Assembly: GCF_031458395.1 (NCBI RefSeq)
Contig: NZ_JAVDYJ010000001.1
Coordinates: forward strand, 2,852,001 to 2,916,000
Length of the DNA: 64,000 nucleotides
Origin: Enteractinococcus fodinae
Lineage (GTDB): Bacteria; Actinomycetota; Actinomycetes; Actinomycetales; Micrococcaceae
Direction: 5' to 3'
Numbering within the stretch: the first letter of the stretch is position 1; the number at the start of each line of letters is the position of its first letter. Shown here piece by piece: positions 17,764-27,716 of this stretch. The position numbers were made by a program, and so were the translations under genes. The notes beneath the pieces are model-generated. The model did no database searches. It had not been told where the DNA came from and worked only from the letters and a program-made list of their open reading frames with translations.

Positions 17764-18987
17764 ATGTCTCTGCATGCAGAGGCTCTTCAATTACAACCGC
17801 ACCTTGTCAACCTTCGGCGCTCCCTACACACCGAACCAGAAGTTGGCCTCAACCTTCCCAAAACGCAAAGAAAAGTCCTCAATGCCCTGGAAGGTTTGCC
17901 GCTTGAAATCACTTTAGGAGAGCAACTCTCGTCTGTCGTGGCGACCCTACATGGCGCTCACGAAGGACCCAGTGTACTTCTTCGTGGCGACATGGATGGT
18001 TTACCCTTGCAGGAAAAAACGGGACTGCCCTATGCGTCGAGCAACGGAAACATGCATGCTTGCGGGCATGACCTACACACAGCAGGTCTCGTAGGGGCTG
18101 CCAAACTGTTGTCGGGTTACAGGTCTAAACTGCACGGTTCAGTAATCTTCATGTTCCAGCCCGGCGAAGAGTCATATGGCGGAGCCAAACTGATGATCGA
18201 AGAAGGCGTCCTCGAGGCTGCAGGTGCACCCCCCATCGCCGCGTACGGTATTCACGTATCCCCTGGACCGAAGGGCACATTCGTACATCGTGCGGGTCCC
18301 GCCTTAGCTGGATCGAACCAGTTAAGTATTAAAGTTCACGGCAAAGGTGGGCACGGATCGCGGCCAGAGAATGCAGTCGATCCCGTCCCGGCGCTGGTCA
18401 AGATCGCTGGCTCCCTCGGGGAAATGATTGCGAGTAAGTTTTCGCCTTTTGACCCTGTGGTTCTTACTGTGACACAGCTCAAAGCGGGGCAAGCGATCAA
18501 CATCATTCCCGAAACCGCAGAACTTGGGGCAACAGTGCGTACGTTTTCGGCCGAGGCCATCGAACTCTTACGGCACCATACGTCAACTTTTGCGGCAGGG
18601 ATAGCTTCTTCGTTCGGTTGTACCGCAGAAGTCGAACTGCAGGTACGATACCCCGTCACCATGAATGATCCTTTTGAGACGTCTGAAGTCGCGCATACTC
18701 TAGAAAACCTTTTCGGACCGAATCGGGTCTTGCAAGCGCCAGAACCTGGGATGGGATCAGAAGATTTCTCAGAGATTCTAAAACGAGTGCCAGGATCGTT
18801 TTTCTTCCTTAGAGCTAGTCCGCCAGACGTTGATCATCAAACCAGTGCTTGGAACCATTCACCAGAAGTACTTTTTGACGATGGCGTACTCGGTGACCAA
18901 GCACTAGCACTGGCATCGTTGGCGCTAAATAAGCTGGGGCAACCTCATACTCTGAAGCCCAATGCGCGACAACATCTAATTCGATAA
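17764..18987 (+). CDS. M20 family amidohydrolase (aminoacylase/hippurate hydrolase type)
   Basis: 407 residues from the ATG at 17764, preceded by CGAGG; a frame open to 17719 has no ribosome site. Metal ligands of the M20D group are visible: MHACGHDLHTAG (about residues 97-108), FQPGEESYGG, the histidine in AYGIHVSPGP, and the late histidine in AWNHSPEV. The dimerisation lid domain lies between (about residues 185-295; KVHGKGGHGSRPENAVDP). Such enzymes cleave N-acyl amino acids, hippurate or related amides. Divergent from a peptide-type ABC operon, it probably processes the imported substrate in the cytoplasm. A paralogue with the same neighbour order is at 53010-54215. Confidence 0.92.
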   Translation: MSLHAEALQLQPHLVNLRRSLHTEPEVGLNLPKTQRKVLNALEGLPLEITLGEQLSSVVATLHGAHEGPSVLLRGDMDGLPLQEKTGLPYASSNGNMHACGHDLHTAGLVGAAKLLSGYRSKLHGSVIFMFQPGEESYGGAKLMIEEGVLEAAGAPPIAAYGIHVSPGPKGTFVHRAGPALAGSNQLSIKVHGKGGHGSRPENAVDPVPALVKIAGSLGEMIASKFSPFDPVVLTVTQLKAGQAINIIPETAELGATVRTFSAEAIELLRHHTSTFAAGIASSFGCTAEVELQVRYPVTMNDPFETSEVAHTLENLFGPNRVLQAPEPGMGSEDFSEILKRVPGSFFFLRASPPDVDHQTSAWNHSPEVLFDDGVLGDQALALASLALNKLGQPHTLKPNARQHLIR

Positions 18988-19218
18988 TAAACCTTGCGTG
19001 TAATTGAAGAGCAAAGGGCTTGCACAGTGCGTTACGGGCAGACAGGAGCATCAATTGGCTCGTTACTTCGTGCACTGCATTGCGCGCCGTCCCTTCATCA
19101 CCACATTGTTGAACTTGCCACCACCCACTAGATAACTACGAAGAAAGCGAGCTAGCTTCACATGTCCAAAACCACTACCGTCACCTCTAGCCATGTCACT
19201 CAAAATCGGAAAGACCCC

Positions 19219-20424
19219 ATGACTGACACCCCTATCCCGGCTATTCTCGATTCTCTCTCCGGCTACGTCGACGGGGTTCTCCCTGAGCTGGTTGATCTCG
19301 CAATGAATATTCACGCTAATCCTGAGATCCGCTTCGAGGAGTACCACGCGGCCAAGGTGCTTACAGAAGCCCTGGAAACTGATGGCTTTGCAGTGGAACG
19401 CGGGGTGGGCGGCCTTGAAACCGCATTTGTCGGACGCTGGTCAACGAGCACTGCGACTCCAGAATCCACCACGATTGCAGTGTTCTGCGAATACGATGCA
19501 CTAGAGGGCATTGGGCATGCTTGCGGCCACAACTTAATCGCAGCGTGTGGCCTCGGCGCCGGGCAGCTGGTTAAGCAGTGGCTCCAAGAAAATCATGACG
19601 TGCCCGCCAACCTCATGGTTATCGGCAGCCCTGGTGAGGAGGGCGGCGCAGGAAAAGTTCCCCTGATCGAGGCAAACGTCCTTGACGGTGTGGATATCGC
19701 GATTATGGTTCACCCCTCGAGCTACAACGCTGTAGTGGGTGCTTCCATGGCTCGCATCGCCCTGGATATTAAGTTCACCGGACGCGCTAGCCATGCTGCA
19801 GGCGCCCCCGAACTCGGTCGCAATGCGCTCGATGCCAGCGTCCTGGCATTGAACGCTATCGGTCTACTTCGTCAGCAGACCCCCGACGGGGTCCGCATCC
19901 ACGGGATTGTCACCGATGGTGGCGAGGCCCCCAATATCATCCCGGAGCACACCGCCCTGCGGGTTTTCCTCCGTTCGGGAGACCAAGAGAACCTGATCAG
20001 CGACATTCTGCCACGAGTGCGGGCGTGCTTCGAAGGTGCTGCTATCGCGACGGGCTGTGAAGTCGAGATTCAGGAGAATACTCCTCGCTATGAATCTGTA
20101 ATGCAAAACCGGGTCCTGGCTGGGCTCGCCCAAGATGCCTACGAGGCGTTAGGTCGAGACCTCGTAGTGCCAGCCGGTCCCCGCGGCTCCACAGATATGG
20201 GGAACGTTAGCCAGCGCGTACCAGCGATGCACCCTATGATGCGCTTGGCTGATGGCTCTCCACACACTCGTGAATTCGCCGACGACGCTGCTGGCCCCGC
20301 CGCCGAGGGCCTGATCCGGGACGGAGCGCTCATGCTCGCCGCAACTGCGGTAGCCGCATTCGCTGACCGGGATATCGTCGAGCGTGCCCACGCCGCCTTC
20401 GAGGCCGGTGAGACCGCGCGGTAG
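19219..20424 (+). CDS. M20 family peptidase (AbgB/PM20D2-like)
   Basis: 401 residues from the ATG at 19219, which has GGAAAG 5 nt upstream. An earlier in-frame ATG at 19162 would add 19 Ser/Thr-rich residues with a poorer ribosome site. Key segments: EYDALEGIGHACGHNLIA (metal-binding His and Asp), GSPGEEGGAGK (catalytic Glu pair), MVHPSSYN, and SHAAGAPELGRNALDA in the lid. This is the branch of p-aminobenzoyl-glutamate hydrolase subunit B and mammalian PM20D2 dipeptidase, distinct from the M20 protein upstream. It follows that gene by 231 nt on the same strand. Likely role: hydrolysis of a small amide or dipeptide delivered by the neighbouring importer. Confidence 0.9.
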   Translation: MTDTPIPAILDSLSGYVDGVLPELVDLAMNIHANPEIRFEEYHAAKVLTEALETDGFAVERGVGGLETAFVGRWSTSTATPESTTIAVFCEYDALEGIGHACGHNLIAACGLGAGQLVKQWLQENHDVPANLMVIGSPGEEGGAGKVPLIEANVLDGVDIAIMVHPSSYNAVVGASMARIALDIKFTGRASHAAGAPELGRNALDASVLALNAIGLLRQQTPDGVRIHGIVTDGGEAPNIIPEHTALRVFLRSGDQENLISDILPRVRACFEGAAIATGCEVEIQENTPRYESVMQNRVLAGLAQDAYEALGRDLVVPAGPRGSTDMGNVSQRVPAMHPMMRLADGSPHTREFADDAAGPAAEGLIRDGALMLAATAVAAFADRDIVERAHAAFEAGETAR

Positions 20425-20643
20425 CCAGCAGAGGTGATACCTTCTCGGCGGTCGAACACGGCCGGGAAGGTACATCGTGCTTCCATAAATATGGTTACTC
20501 GATTAACCGGCTGAGTGATGCATTAATACGGCATCCTCGGATTGTCTCCAGTGTTCTGTACTCCGGACTAGATTTAGACACGTATCGCATGCCCGTCAAA
20601 GTGAGCGAGACACTCTCGGGATGCGCGCCCCGCCACCGGTGAC

Positions 20644-21852
20644 CTAGTGTGACGGCCGCTTCGGCGGCTGGTTTCTGATGGTCGCCATTGACACGATGAC
20701 GGCAACGACGACCAGTACGCCGTGGCCCACCGCGAGACTAAAGATAGGTACGAAGTCCGCTATTTGTCCTACGACGAGGCTCGGGATCGCACCGGAGCTG
20801 TAACAGATTAGATACATGGTGGCTAGCACACCCGCCCGGTCTGGGGCAGACGATACATTCAGCACACTGCGCATCCCGCCGGTGCTGGCGGCGCCTTGTC
20901 CGAAGCCGGCCACAATGGCGGCTACCAGGAACCAAAGAATTGATCCGAATTGCAAGGCGGTGATAAATCCGATGACCGCTAGCATGAATACGATCAATCC
21001 GGTACGGACCGCGGTGGCTACTTTGAGTCGTCCGCTTATAGCTCCGCCGATGGGACTGAGTAAGACAGGTGCAGAAAAGACGAGCGCAATGACGAACGTG
21101 TCACTCGAGCCGAGGTAGTCGGCTGTCAAAGAAGCCGAGAATGATTGAAAAAACCCGCCCATCGACCAGGTGGCGGCAAAGGCCGCGCCCGCAGCAAAAA
21201 TCATCCGTCCCGAACCCTCCGGGATGCGGACATACGGTCTAGTCGAGCGCAGCGCCCCCGGCTTGGGTCGAACAGTATCTGGACATAAGAATATGCATAC
21301 GGCGAGGATCACCAAGAGGGCGCTCAGTATGAGGTAACCCAATGTGGGCGTCACATCTGGAAGCTTCATTAACGCTCCGGAAAATAACGCCCCGATGGGT
21401 ATCGCGAACGGTGGAGCGCTGCCGGTAATCAACGCGGCTAACCAGTCTGACCGAGGCGGTGCCGTATCTACGACAAACGCGCCGAGCGCAGTCGACCCCA
21501 TCCCGCAGGACAGTCCTTGCAGAAGACGTCCAATGGCCAGCACTGCGGGCCCATCTATCTGCGTTAGTACCAGACAGCCGAGGGCGCCGATTAGCACGGC
21601 AGCGATGGAGACAGCACGGCGGCCGAGATAATCTGATAGCCGCCCTAACAGCAGTAAGGATAATGCCGTGGTAGTGAAATATAGCGAGGTTGTCAGCGCG
21701 AGGTGTGCGTCTGTAATGCTGGTCGTCTCGCGGTACATATTGAACAGCGGAGTCGGTGAACCGGAGGCAACGAAGATGAGGAGCAACGCTGCTGCAGAGA
21801 CCGCAAACGGCCACCATCCCTGGTGACTCTGTGCACTGGTATGCGACCTCAC
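20644..21852 (-). CDS. major facilitator superfamily transporter
   Basis: 402 residues with about twelve hydrophobic segments. The cytoplasmic loop between helices 2 and 3 carries the MFS motif LGRLSDYLGRRAVS (about residues 68-81), and helix 4 starts GRLLQGLSCGMGSTALG. The second half repeats the pattern after a central basic loop (RPKPGALRSTRPY). This is a drug or metabolite exporter/importer of the general MFS type; substrate cannot be predicted. It converges on the M20 gene with a 219-nt gap in which no strong terminator was recognised. Confidence 0.88.
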   Translation of the reverse strand: MRSHTSAQSHQGWWPFAVSAAALLLIFVASGSPTPLFNMYRETTSITDAHLALTTSLYFTTTALSLLLLGRLSDYLGRRAVSIAAVLIGALGCLVLTQIDGPAVLAIGRLLQGLSCGMGSTALGAFVVDTAPPRSDWLAALITGSAPPFAIPIGALFSGALMKLPDVTPTLGYLILSALLVILAVCIFLCPDTVRPKPGALRSTRPYVRIPEGSGRMIFAAGAAFAATWSMGGFFQSFSASLTADYLGSSDTFVIALVFSAPVLLSPIGGAISGRLKVATAVRTGLIVFMLAVIGFITALQFGSILWFLVAAIVAGFGQGAASTGGMRSVLNVSSAPDRAGVLATMYLICYSSGAIPSLVVGQIADFVPIFSLAVGHGVLVVVAVIVSMATIRNQPPKRPSH

Positions 21853-21967
21853 CTGCTAACCCCCATGAATACTCCTCCAAGCCATCAACCAAAGCCCCAG
21901 AATACACCGTAGCCAGTCTGACCTGGTGATAGACGCGATTAGACACGCATTTGATCAAACGCTATTC

Positions 21968-22335
21968 GGCCAGACCGTTCTCCATAACCAACAGCAAGAC
22001 CAGGACGGTACCCCACATCGATTTCGAACCGTGCGGTACTCCCCGACGGCGGATGCCTACTGGAAACTTTGTACTGTTGTTATGTATCGCAGGCAGTAGT
22101 ACAAGGCGACTAATAACGCAGCGATGCCACGGAGATATATATTCCGATCATGACGCCGATGAAGAGGACAGTAAAGGGCAACGTGGGCCGATTGCAGCGG
22201 GCTACACCCCCCTGAGGGTGGCAACCAGCCCGCCAGGGCATCAACACAACCACTGGCGCTGAGCTGAAATCGGATTGAACTCGGCCAAGATGAAAACCTG
22301 CGACGACGATCTCGGCCCCGAGCGAGAGAACGGGG
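21968..22335 (-). pseudogene. decayed NhaC-type antiporter gene, several deletions
   Basis: Compared with the intact NhaC gene at 9922-11529, three collinear pieces remain. The region 21985-22125 corresponds to 10465-10605, and its minus-strand translation still reads GIAALLVALYYCLRY, identical to the intact protein. The pieces near 22140-22185 and 22225-22330 correspond to further upstream parts of that gene, joined with large segments missing and in different frames. No open frame longer than about 100 codons survives. This is a relic of a second NhaC copy. It lies between the MFS and TetR genes and fills an otherwise empty 560-nt stretch. Confidence 0.8.
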
Positions 22336-22417
22336 TTCCTTCGTGGAGCGTGGTGATGCCACTGAAGCAGTTCGCACCGAACGCTCTCACGGAGGTTACC
22401 GCATCACCCGTCACCGT

Positions 22418-23062
22418 TCAGTTCAGTCTCTCAGCCTCGAGGGTCGGCATGACAAGCCTGGTGACCAACTCTGCGTAGAAATCCGCTACCGTGGCTGCTT
22501 CCTCACGTGTGCGACTGTCACATATTGCCCTGGCGCCAGCACCAACAGTTGCCGTTACAGCAGCCGCCAGCAATTCGCCATTCTTTTTGTCATCGAGCGC
22601 TAGTTGATCGAAGTTTTCAGCAATCCACAATCGGAGGGTATCTCTCGCAAGCAGTTCAAACCCCGGGGCTGTGTCGCCCCAATAAAAGAGCTTAGTCAGA
22701 TCGCGCTCTTCCCAGCATTCACGAAGATACGCCTTGAGGCCTTCAAGATATTGTCTGAGAGGATCCGGTTCTCCCGCATCTCGGGAACCCTGTATGGCAG
22801 CATGGCTAACCTGCCATAACTTGCTGTGATAGTCCTCGTACAGTGCAAGAAAAATCTCAGCTTTGCTTCCGTACTGATTGTATAGACTTCCTAAACTCGA
22901 CTGCGATCTCGCGACTATGGCATCTATCGACGTCTGGGCAAATCCGCCGTGCTCCACGAATGCTCGTCTAGCACCTTCTAATAGCGCTTTACGTGTTGCT
23001 AGAACTCTCGGCAGGAATTGCGGGACAGACTTTCCTTTTGAGGAACTTGTCTCTGACTTCAT
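22418..23062 (-). CDS. TetR/AcrR family transcriptional regulator
   Basis: 214 residues. The HTH is at about residues 20-65: ALLEGARRAFVEHGGFAQTS, then DAIVARSQSSLGSLYNQYGS. The sequence SSLGSLYNQYGSK replaces the more common tyrosine-rich recognition helix but keeps the fold. The C-terminal domain is all-helical and diverged. It lies 105 nt downstream of the acyl-CoA synthetase gene on the same strand and may form an operon with it. The candidate target is that ligase and perhaps the esterase and monooxygenase further upstream. Confidence 0.87.
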   Translation of the reverse strand: MKSETSSSKGKSVPQFLPRVLATRKALLEGARRAFVEHGGFAQTSIDAIVARSQSSLGSLYNQYGSKAEIFLALYEDYHSKLWQVSHAAIQGSRDAGEPDPLRQYLEGLKAYLRECWEERDLTKLFYWGDTAPGFELLARDTLRLWIAENFDQLALDDKKNGELLAAAVTATVGAGARAICDSRTREEAATVADFYAELVTRLVMPTLEAERLN

Positions 23063-23167
23063 ACTCTCGCCTCCTGCCGCAGGTGTGTCATCACTACGAG
23101 TCTAGTGGTAATCAATGGGACCAAGGCAGCGATCAGTCAGTGCGATGCTCCGTGAAACGCTTACTCT

Positions 23168-24802
23168 TCAGGAGGCGCTCCATGCAGCGCGCAGGCGTTT
23201 CTTATCGAGCTTGCCCACTGAGGTACGTGGCAACTCCGTCGTCAGGTGAACATCGTCAGGTAGTTGCCATTTGGCAAATCTCTCGGCCAGTACTTCATAG
23301 ACTTCATCTTTCGATAGCGGATCGCCCTCACGCCCTACGACATATGCCATCGGTCGCTCTTGGTACTTGGGGTCCGGAACGCCGATGACGGCTGCCTCGA
23401 GCACCTTGGGGTGGTCCATGATCGCATTTTCCATATCGATTGAAGAAATCCACTCTCCGCCAGATTTGATAACATCTTTTAGCCGGTCTGTGAGCTTGAG
23501 ATAACCTTCCGGAGTAATTACGCCAACGTCGCCAGATCGCCACCAACCATCAACGAAGCGTTCGGAATTGTCGGCAAGATTGTGGTAGCTTGTCGCGATC
23601 CATGGTCCTCGCATGAGCACTTCTCCCATAGACCTACCATCATGAGGCAACTCGGCGCCTTCAGAATCTACGACTTTGAGCTCAACGCCCAGAATAGGAA
23701 CGCCTTGGTAACGTTTGCGATCCCACTTCTCTTCTTCCGACAGTTCAGCGAGCTCGGGTTTCAGTTCCCAGTTGTATGTCACGAGCGGGCTCGTCTCCGA
23801 CGCGCCATAGCCGTGGATGACGTTGGCTCCGGTCAGTTCGGCGAAACCTTTCATCAAAGCCAGCGGTGGTTCCGTTGAGCCAGAGACCAGTCGGGTATGA
23901 GATAAGTCCGGCGCCTTGGGTAGCTGACGAATGTGTTCCAACATGGGAGCGAATAATGAGGGAGCCCCGTTGGCTACCGTCACGTCTTCCTCCACAAGAG
24001 CATCCGCCACAGCTCCAATGTTGTCAGCAGTAAACCTTCCAGGCAGCACGATTTTTGCACCAGCGCCGACCGCAGCTTGCGGGAATCCCCAGGATAAGAC
24101 ATGGAACATAGGGGTGATCGGCATGACGCAGTCAAGATAATCGACTTTAAGAGCAGAGATCACACCCAGAGTGTGCAGATAAATTGCGCGATGCGAGTAG
24201 TACACACCCTTCGGTCGCCCAGTGGTTCCAGTAGTGTAGCCGGCGTAACACGCGGTGTTCTCGTCGATGAGCTGCCATTCGTATTCATCCGGTTGTCCGG
24301 CCAGCAGGTCTTCATAGAAATGCACGTTTTTGAGGCTGGTTGTAATTTCCGACGAAGGTTTGTCGGTCATCACCACCCAGCCGTGTACATCCACCTTGTC
24401 GGCTATCTCCTCAGCCACGGGAAGCAACGACTCGTCAACGAAAATCCATTTCGCATCGGAATGCTCAACGACGTAGCTCAGGTCCGAGGGTGCCAGGCGA
24501 ATGTTGAGCTGGAGCATTGTGGCACCGACGCTAGGGACCCCGAAGTACAGTTCAAAGTGACGCAGCTGATTCCAATCGAGCACTCCCACCATCGATCCAG
24601 CAGCGATCCCCAACGAGTCGAGTGCGTGCGCCAGCTTGTTGATGCGTTTCATGGTCGCGGCATAATCCGTACGGGACCAGGAGCCGTCTAGGCGTCGATG
24701 AACGATTTCAGTGGACGGAAATACCGTCGCGGCGTGTTTCATCAATGCGCCAATATTCAGAGGAATATTATCCCCCATAGTCGATCTAATACCAGTTAAC
24801 AT
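23168..24802 (-). CDS. long-chain fatty-acid--CoA ligase-type acyl-CoA synthetase
   Basis: 544 residues. AAGGAG is followed by two adjacent ATGs; the second (24802) has the better spacing and is used. Motifs: [16 protein letters not shown] (about residue 180), [28 protein letters not shown], the hinge [15 protein letters not shown], and the catalytic lysine in [13 protein letters not shown]. It belongs to the FadD-like medium/long-chain group (WFVDE-like and RFEL segments near residue 60-110). Function is ATP-dependent CoA activation of an acid, possibly the product of the esterase/BVMO genes upstream. A perfect inverted repeat lies 128 nt upstream of the start. Confidence 0.92.
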   Translation of the reverse strand: MLTGIRSTMGDNIPLNIGALMKHAATVFPSTEIVHRRLDGSWSRTDYAATMKRINKLAHALDSLGIAAGSMVGVLDWNQLRHFELYFGVPSVGATMLQLNIRLAPSDLSYVVEHSDAKWIFVDESLLPVAEEIADKVDVHGWVVMTDKPSSEITTSLKNVHFYEDLLAGQPDEYEWQLIDENTACYAGYTTGTTGRPKGVYYSHRAIYLHTLGVISALKVDYLDCVMPITPMFHVLSWGFPQAAVGAGAKIVLPGRFTADNIGAVADALVEEDVTVANGAPSLFAPMLEHIRQLPKAPDLSHTRLVSGSTEPPLALMKGFAELTGANVIHGYGASETSPLVTYNWELKPELAELSEEEKWDRKRYQGVPILGVELKVVDSEGAELPHDGRSMGEVLMRGPWIATSYHNLADNSERFVDGWWRSGDVGVITPEGYLKLTDRLKDVIKSGGEWISSIDMENAIMDHPKVLEAAVIGVPDPKYQERPMAYVVGREGDPLSKDEVYEVLAERFAKWQLPDDVHLTTELPRTSVGKLDKKRLRAAWSAS

Positions 24803-24929
24803 CATTACTCCTTAAGAATTTGTTCAGTGCTATGTAGGACGATGAGTATGTTTCAGCTTGTCGCGCTGCGAGTTGGTTCTACATTCGTAAATAAGGCGAA
24901 AATAGTATGAGGCAGTACTAAACCCAGCC

Positions 24930-24946
24930 CACGTTGTAACAACGTG
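24930..24946. promoter_or_regulatory. inverted repeat CACGTTG-TAA-CAACGTG
   Basis: Perfect 7-base arms around a 3-nt centre, in the 286-nt gap between the acyl-CoA synthetase start and the esterase stop. The short loop makes a protein-binding operator likelier than a terminator. The adjacent TetR protein is a possible ligand. Confidence 0.45.
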
Positions 24947-25088
24947 AAACCGGAAACTGCGTAAGCGAAGTCCTACGATTCCCTCAAATAGGTATGTGCC
25001 AGTCGCTCAACTTTGAAATGAGCACCGAAACCGCAGGACCGTTTAGCACACAGCTGCGTAGGCGCCATATGTTCGAGTGCTGAGGTAG

Positions 25089-26039
25089 TTAGCACGTCGA
25101 AATATCCGATCTTAATAGGTCCCCAAACCGACGATAGATATCCTCCGCTGCATTTTTGGCTCCCTCAGATTTGTGAGTCATGCCAGCAAATCCATGAATC
25201 ATGCCGTCATAACACACAACCTCAGCGAATACCCCCGCATCGCGCAATGCTGCCCCGAACGCGGCCCCCTCGTCTCGCAACGGATCGAACTCAGCAATCG
25301 CAATCAGCGAGGGTGGTAGCGTTGCAAGGTTCTGAGATCGAAGAGGCGATACGCGTGGGTCCGTTTTATCGTGGTCACCGAGGTAACTCTGGACAAACCA
25401 GTCCATTGTGGTGACTTCGAGGGAGTAGCCACGCGCGTTTTGAGATCGGGAGGGGTAGGCGGAGCCGTCAATTTCAACTGAGGGATATATTAACAGTTGC
25501 GCTTGCGGTGGCGTGTGTTCCGAAGTCAGAACCTCGGAAACCACGGCGGCAAGATTTCCTCCGGCACTATCGCCGGCCACGGCCCAACGCTCATCACCAC
25601 CAAGGGAGGACAGATTGGTGTGGATCCACCTCGCCGCTTCCACGGCATCTTGCAGTCCGGCGGGGAACCTGTGCTCCGGGGCTAGGCGATAATCAATTGA
25701 AACAACCACCGCCTGGCTGCCCCTGCATAGGCCCCGCGCGGTGTTCTCGTGTGTATCTAGATCACCGATTACCCATCCTCCACCATGTATGAACAGGATC
25801 GTCGGGAAGGGGCCTTCGCCTTCGGGACGATACACTTTGGCATCGAGTTCACCCGCCCCGCCGGGAACCTTAATGTACTCGGTCGATGCAACGGGCACTA
25901 TTCGCCCATGCGGGATCGAGTCGAAGGTGAGGCTTCTATATTGGATACGAGCTTTTTCGGGGCCCAGGGTCTCTAAACGTGGAGCCCCTGCTTTTGCGGC
26001 TGCAGCGAGCGTTTCGGCAAGTTCAGAATCGAGCGGCAT
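25089..26039 (-). CDS. alpha/beta hydrolase, hormone-sensitive lipase (HSL) family
   Basis: 316 residues, typical for HSL-type esterases. The oxyanion motif HGGGWVIGD is at about residues 85-93, the nucleophile in GDSAGG at about residue 155, the acid in AEFDPLRDE (about residue 250), and the histidine in GMIHGFAG (about residue 280). AAGGAG lies 8 nt before the ATG at 26039. Family members hydrolyse short-chain esters. It follows the EthA-like monooxygenase by 39 nt on the same strand, so it probably hydrolyses the ester made by that enzyme; this operon link is the strongest functional clue. Confidence 0.92.
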   Translation of the reverse strand: MPLDSELAETLAAAAKAGAPRLETLGPEKARIQYRSLTFDSIPHGRIVPVASTEYIKVPGGAGELDAKVYRPEGEGPFPTILFIHGGGWVIGDLDTHENTARGLCRGSQAVVVSIDYRLAPEHRFPAGLQDAVEAARWIHTNLSSLGGDERWAVAGDSAGGNLAAVVSEVLTSEHTPPQAQLLIYPSVEIDGSAYPSRSQNARGYSLEVTTMDWFVQSYLGDHDKTDPRVSPLRSQNLATLPPSLIAIAEFDPLRDEGAAFGAALRDAGVFAEVVCYDGMIHGFAGMTHKSEGAKNAAEDIYRRFGDLLRSDISTC

Positions 26040-26078
26040 CGTGTCTCCTTAATAAATGATGTGCCCAATGCAAGAGAC

Positions 26079-27644
26079 TCAAAGACTCTGCGCGCCGGTA
26101 ACGGCTGGGACACCGTCGAATCGAATAGGTTCGCCCTTAGAACGGTAAGTTAAGCCGTCGTTGAGATCTGCGTTAGGTAACAAGGTTTGATCATCTGGAT
26201 ATTCATTCCAGTTAGACCAGAGTGGTTTCGTGCCGCGTTTAAAAAATTTCTTATGCGCGCGCATAACATAGCCAGCATTGAAGTTGTCAGGATTACCCCA
26301 GTCGAGTATCTCCATGTCGGCGTCTTCTGGGCGCAGTTGAGGTACCACGACGGCAGCGTCCTTCGATTCCATGTAGTCAAAAAGACGTATCAGAAATTCT
26401 GAAACAAGATCCACCTTGAGGGTATAGCTGTAACGAAAGTAGCCCATTACATATGCCATATTTGGTATGCCTGTGAGCATCAACCCTCGATAGGTAACAT
26501 GGTTGGCGAAATCCACGGGTTCCCCATCCACCACAAACTTCACATCTCCAAGGACGTTCATATTAAATCCTGTGGCCGCGATGATGAGGTCCGCTTCAAT
26601 CTCCTGTCCTGACGACAGTCGGAGGCCACCCTCGAAAAATGTTTCGATCGTGTCCGTAACGATGTCCACCTTGCCAGCTCGGACCGCTGAGAAGAAATCG
26701 CCATCGGGCGTCAAAACAATCCGTTGTTGGGAGGCTCGATAGGGCGGTTTGAAATGGTGATCCACATCGAAGCCCTCCGGTAAGCGAGCGCGAGTATCTT
26801 CAAGTAGAGCCTCTTCTAGGACCTGAGGGTTCTCAAACGTCATACGCACACGCTGGTTCGTCTGGTCGATGTAATAGCGACGCATAATCTCGTGTATCCA
26901 CTCACCAGGGATATCTAGCTCACGAAGTGTATTGACTAGCTCAGGAGTGGCTGGACGACTAGCAAAATAGGTTGGAGTTCTTTGGACCATTGTTACTTTT
27001 TCGGCGCGGTCGCTCATAGCTGGAATAAGGGTGGCTGCCGTTGCCCCCGAACCAATCACAACTACTCGTTTACCAGTGAAATCTAAGTCTTCAGGCCAGT
27101 GCTGCGAATGAACGATCTGTCCGCTAAATTCATCCATGCCCGACCACTCGGGCAAGTAGCCACGATCGTGATCGTAATAACCAGAGCACATCCAAAGAAA
27201 AGCAGTCCTATAGACCTGACGACTCCCGTTGGCCCTACTAGTCGTCACAACAGTCCACAAGGACTCCTTAGACGACCACGATGCACTTTCGACGTGGATG
27301 CCGGTATGGATGTTGTCCCTCAGTCCGTAATCGTCTACTACATCGTCAAGATACGAAAGAATCTCTTGGCCGGTGGCGATCGCAGGACCGTCCCAGGGAC
27401 GAAACGAGTATCCATAAGTGAACAGATCGCTGTCCGATCGAACGCCCGGGTATCTATGGGTCACCCATGTTCCGCCGATCTCATCTTTCTTCTCGAGCAC
27501 AAGGAAACTTTTCTCGGGTAAGGACTGCCTCAATTGAGCAGCCGCACCTACACCCGCTACCCCCGCTCCAATGATCAATACATCAACGTATATCGAACCC
27601 GAATCAGTAGCTTTCGGATTATCAACCGACCAGCTGTTCGCCAT
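26079..27644 (-). CDS. Baeyer-Villiger monooxygenase, EthA-like flavoprotein
   Basis: 521 residues. FAD Rossmann motif GAGVAGVGAA (about residue 27), GGTWVTHRYPGVRSDSD, then the type I BVMO fingerprint FxGxxxHxxxWP as FSGQIVHSQHWP (about residues 173-184), and the NADPH motif VIGSGATAATLIP. The order and wording of later blocks (PNMAYVMGYFRYSYTLKVDLV) follow mycobacterial EthA closely. Such enzymes insert oxygen beside a carbonyl, turning ketones into esters or lactones with NADPH and O2. AAGGAG precedes the ATG. The esterase gene follows directly. An operator-like inverted repeat lies 38 nt upstream. Confidence 0.93.
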   Translation of the reverse strand: MANSWSVDNPKATDSGSIYVDVLIIGAGVAGVGAAAQLRQSLPEKSFLVLEKKDEIGGTWVTHRYPGVRSDSDLFTYGYSFRPWDGPAIATGQEILSYLDDVVDDYGLRDNIHTGIHVESASWSSKESLWTVVTTSRANGSRQVYRTAFLWMCSGYYDHDRGYLPEWSGMDEFSGQIVHSQHWPEDLDFTGKRVVVIGSGATAATLIPAMSDRAEKVTMVQRTPTYFASRPATPELVNTLRELDIPGEWIHEIMRRYYIDQTNQRVRMTFENPQVLEEALLEDTRARLPEGFDVDHHFKPPYRASQQRIVLTPDGDFFSAVRAGKVDIVTDTIETFFEGGLRLSSGQEIEADLIIAATGFNMNVLGDVKFVVDGEPVDFANHVTYRGLMLTGIPNMAYVMGYFRYSYTLKVDLVSEFLIRLFDYMESKDAAVVVPQLRPEDADMEILDWGNPDNFNAGYVMRAHKKFFKRGTKPLWSNWNEYPDDQTLLPNADLNDGLTYRSKGEPIRFDGVPAVTGAQSL

Positions 27645-27681
27645 CCTTTTACTCCTTCGTTACGAGTGATCGAAATCACAC

Positions 27682-27716
27682 TTGTAATCGTACTTCAAGT
27701 TGAAATGAGATTACAA
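27682..27716. promoter_or_regulatory. operator-like inverted repeat upstream of the EthA-like gene
   Basis: TTGTAATC (27682-27689) and GATTACAA (27709-27716) form perfect 8-base arms with a 19-nt spacer. A smaller palindrome ACTTCAAGT sits within the spacer (27692-27700). It is 38 nt upstream of the monooxygenase ATG, where a repressor would overlap the promoter. Confidence 0.5.
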
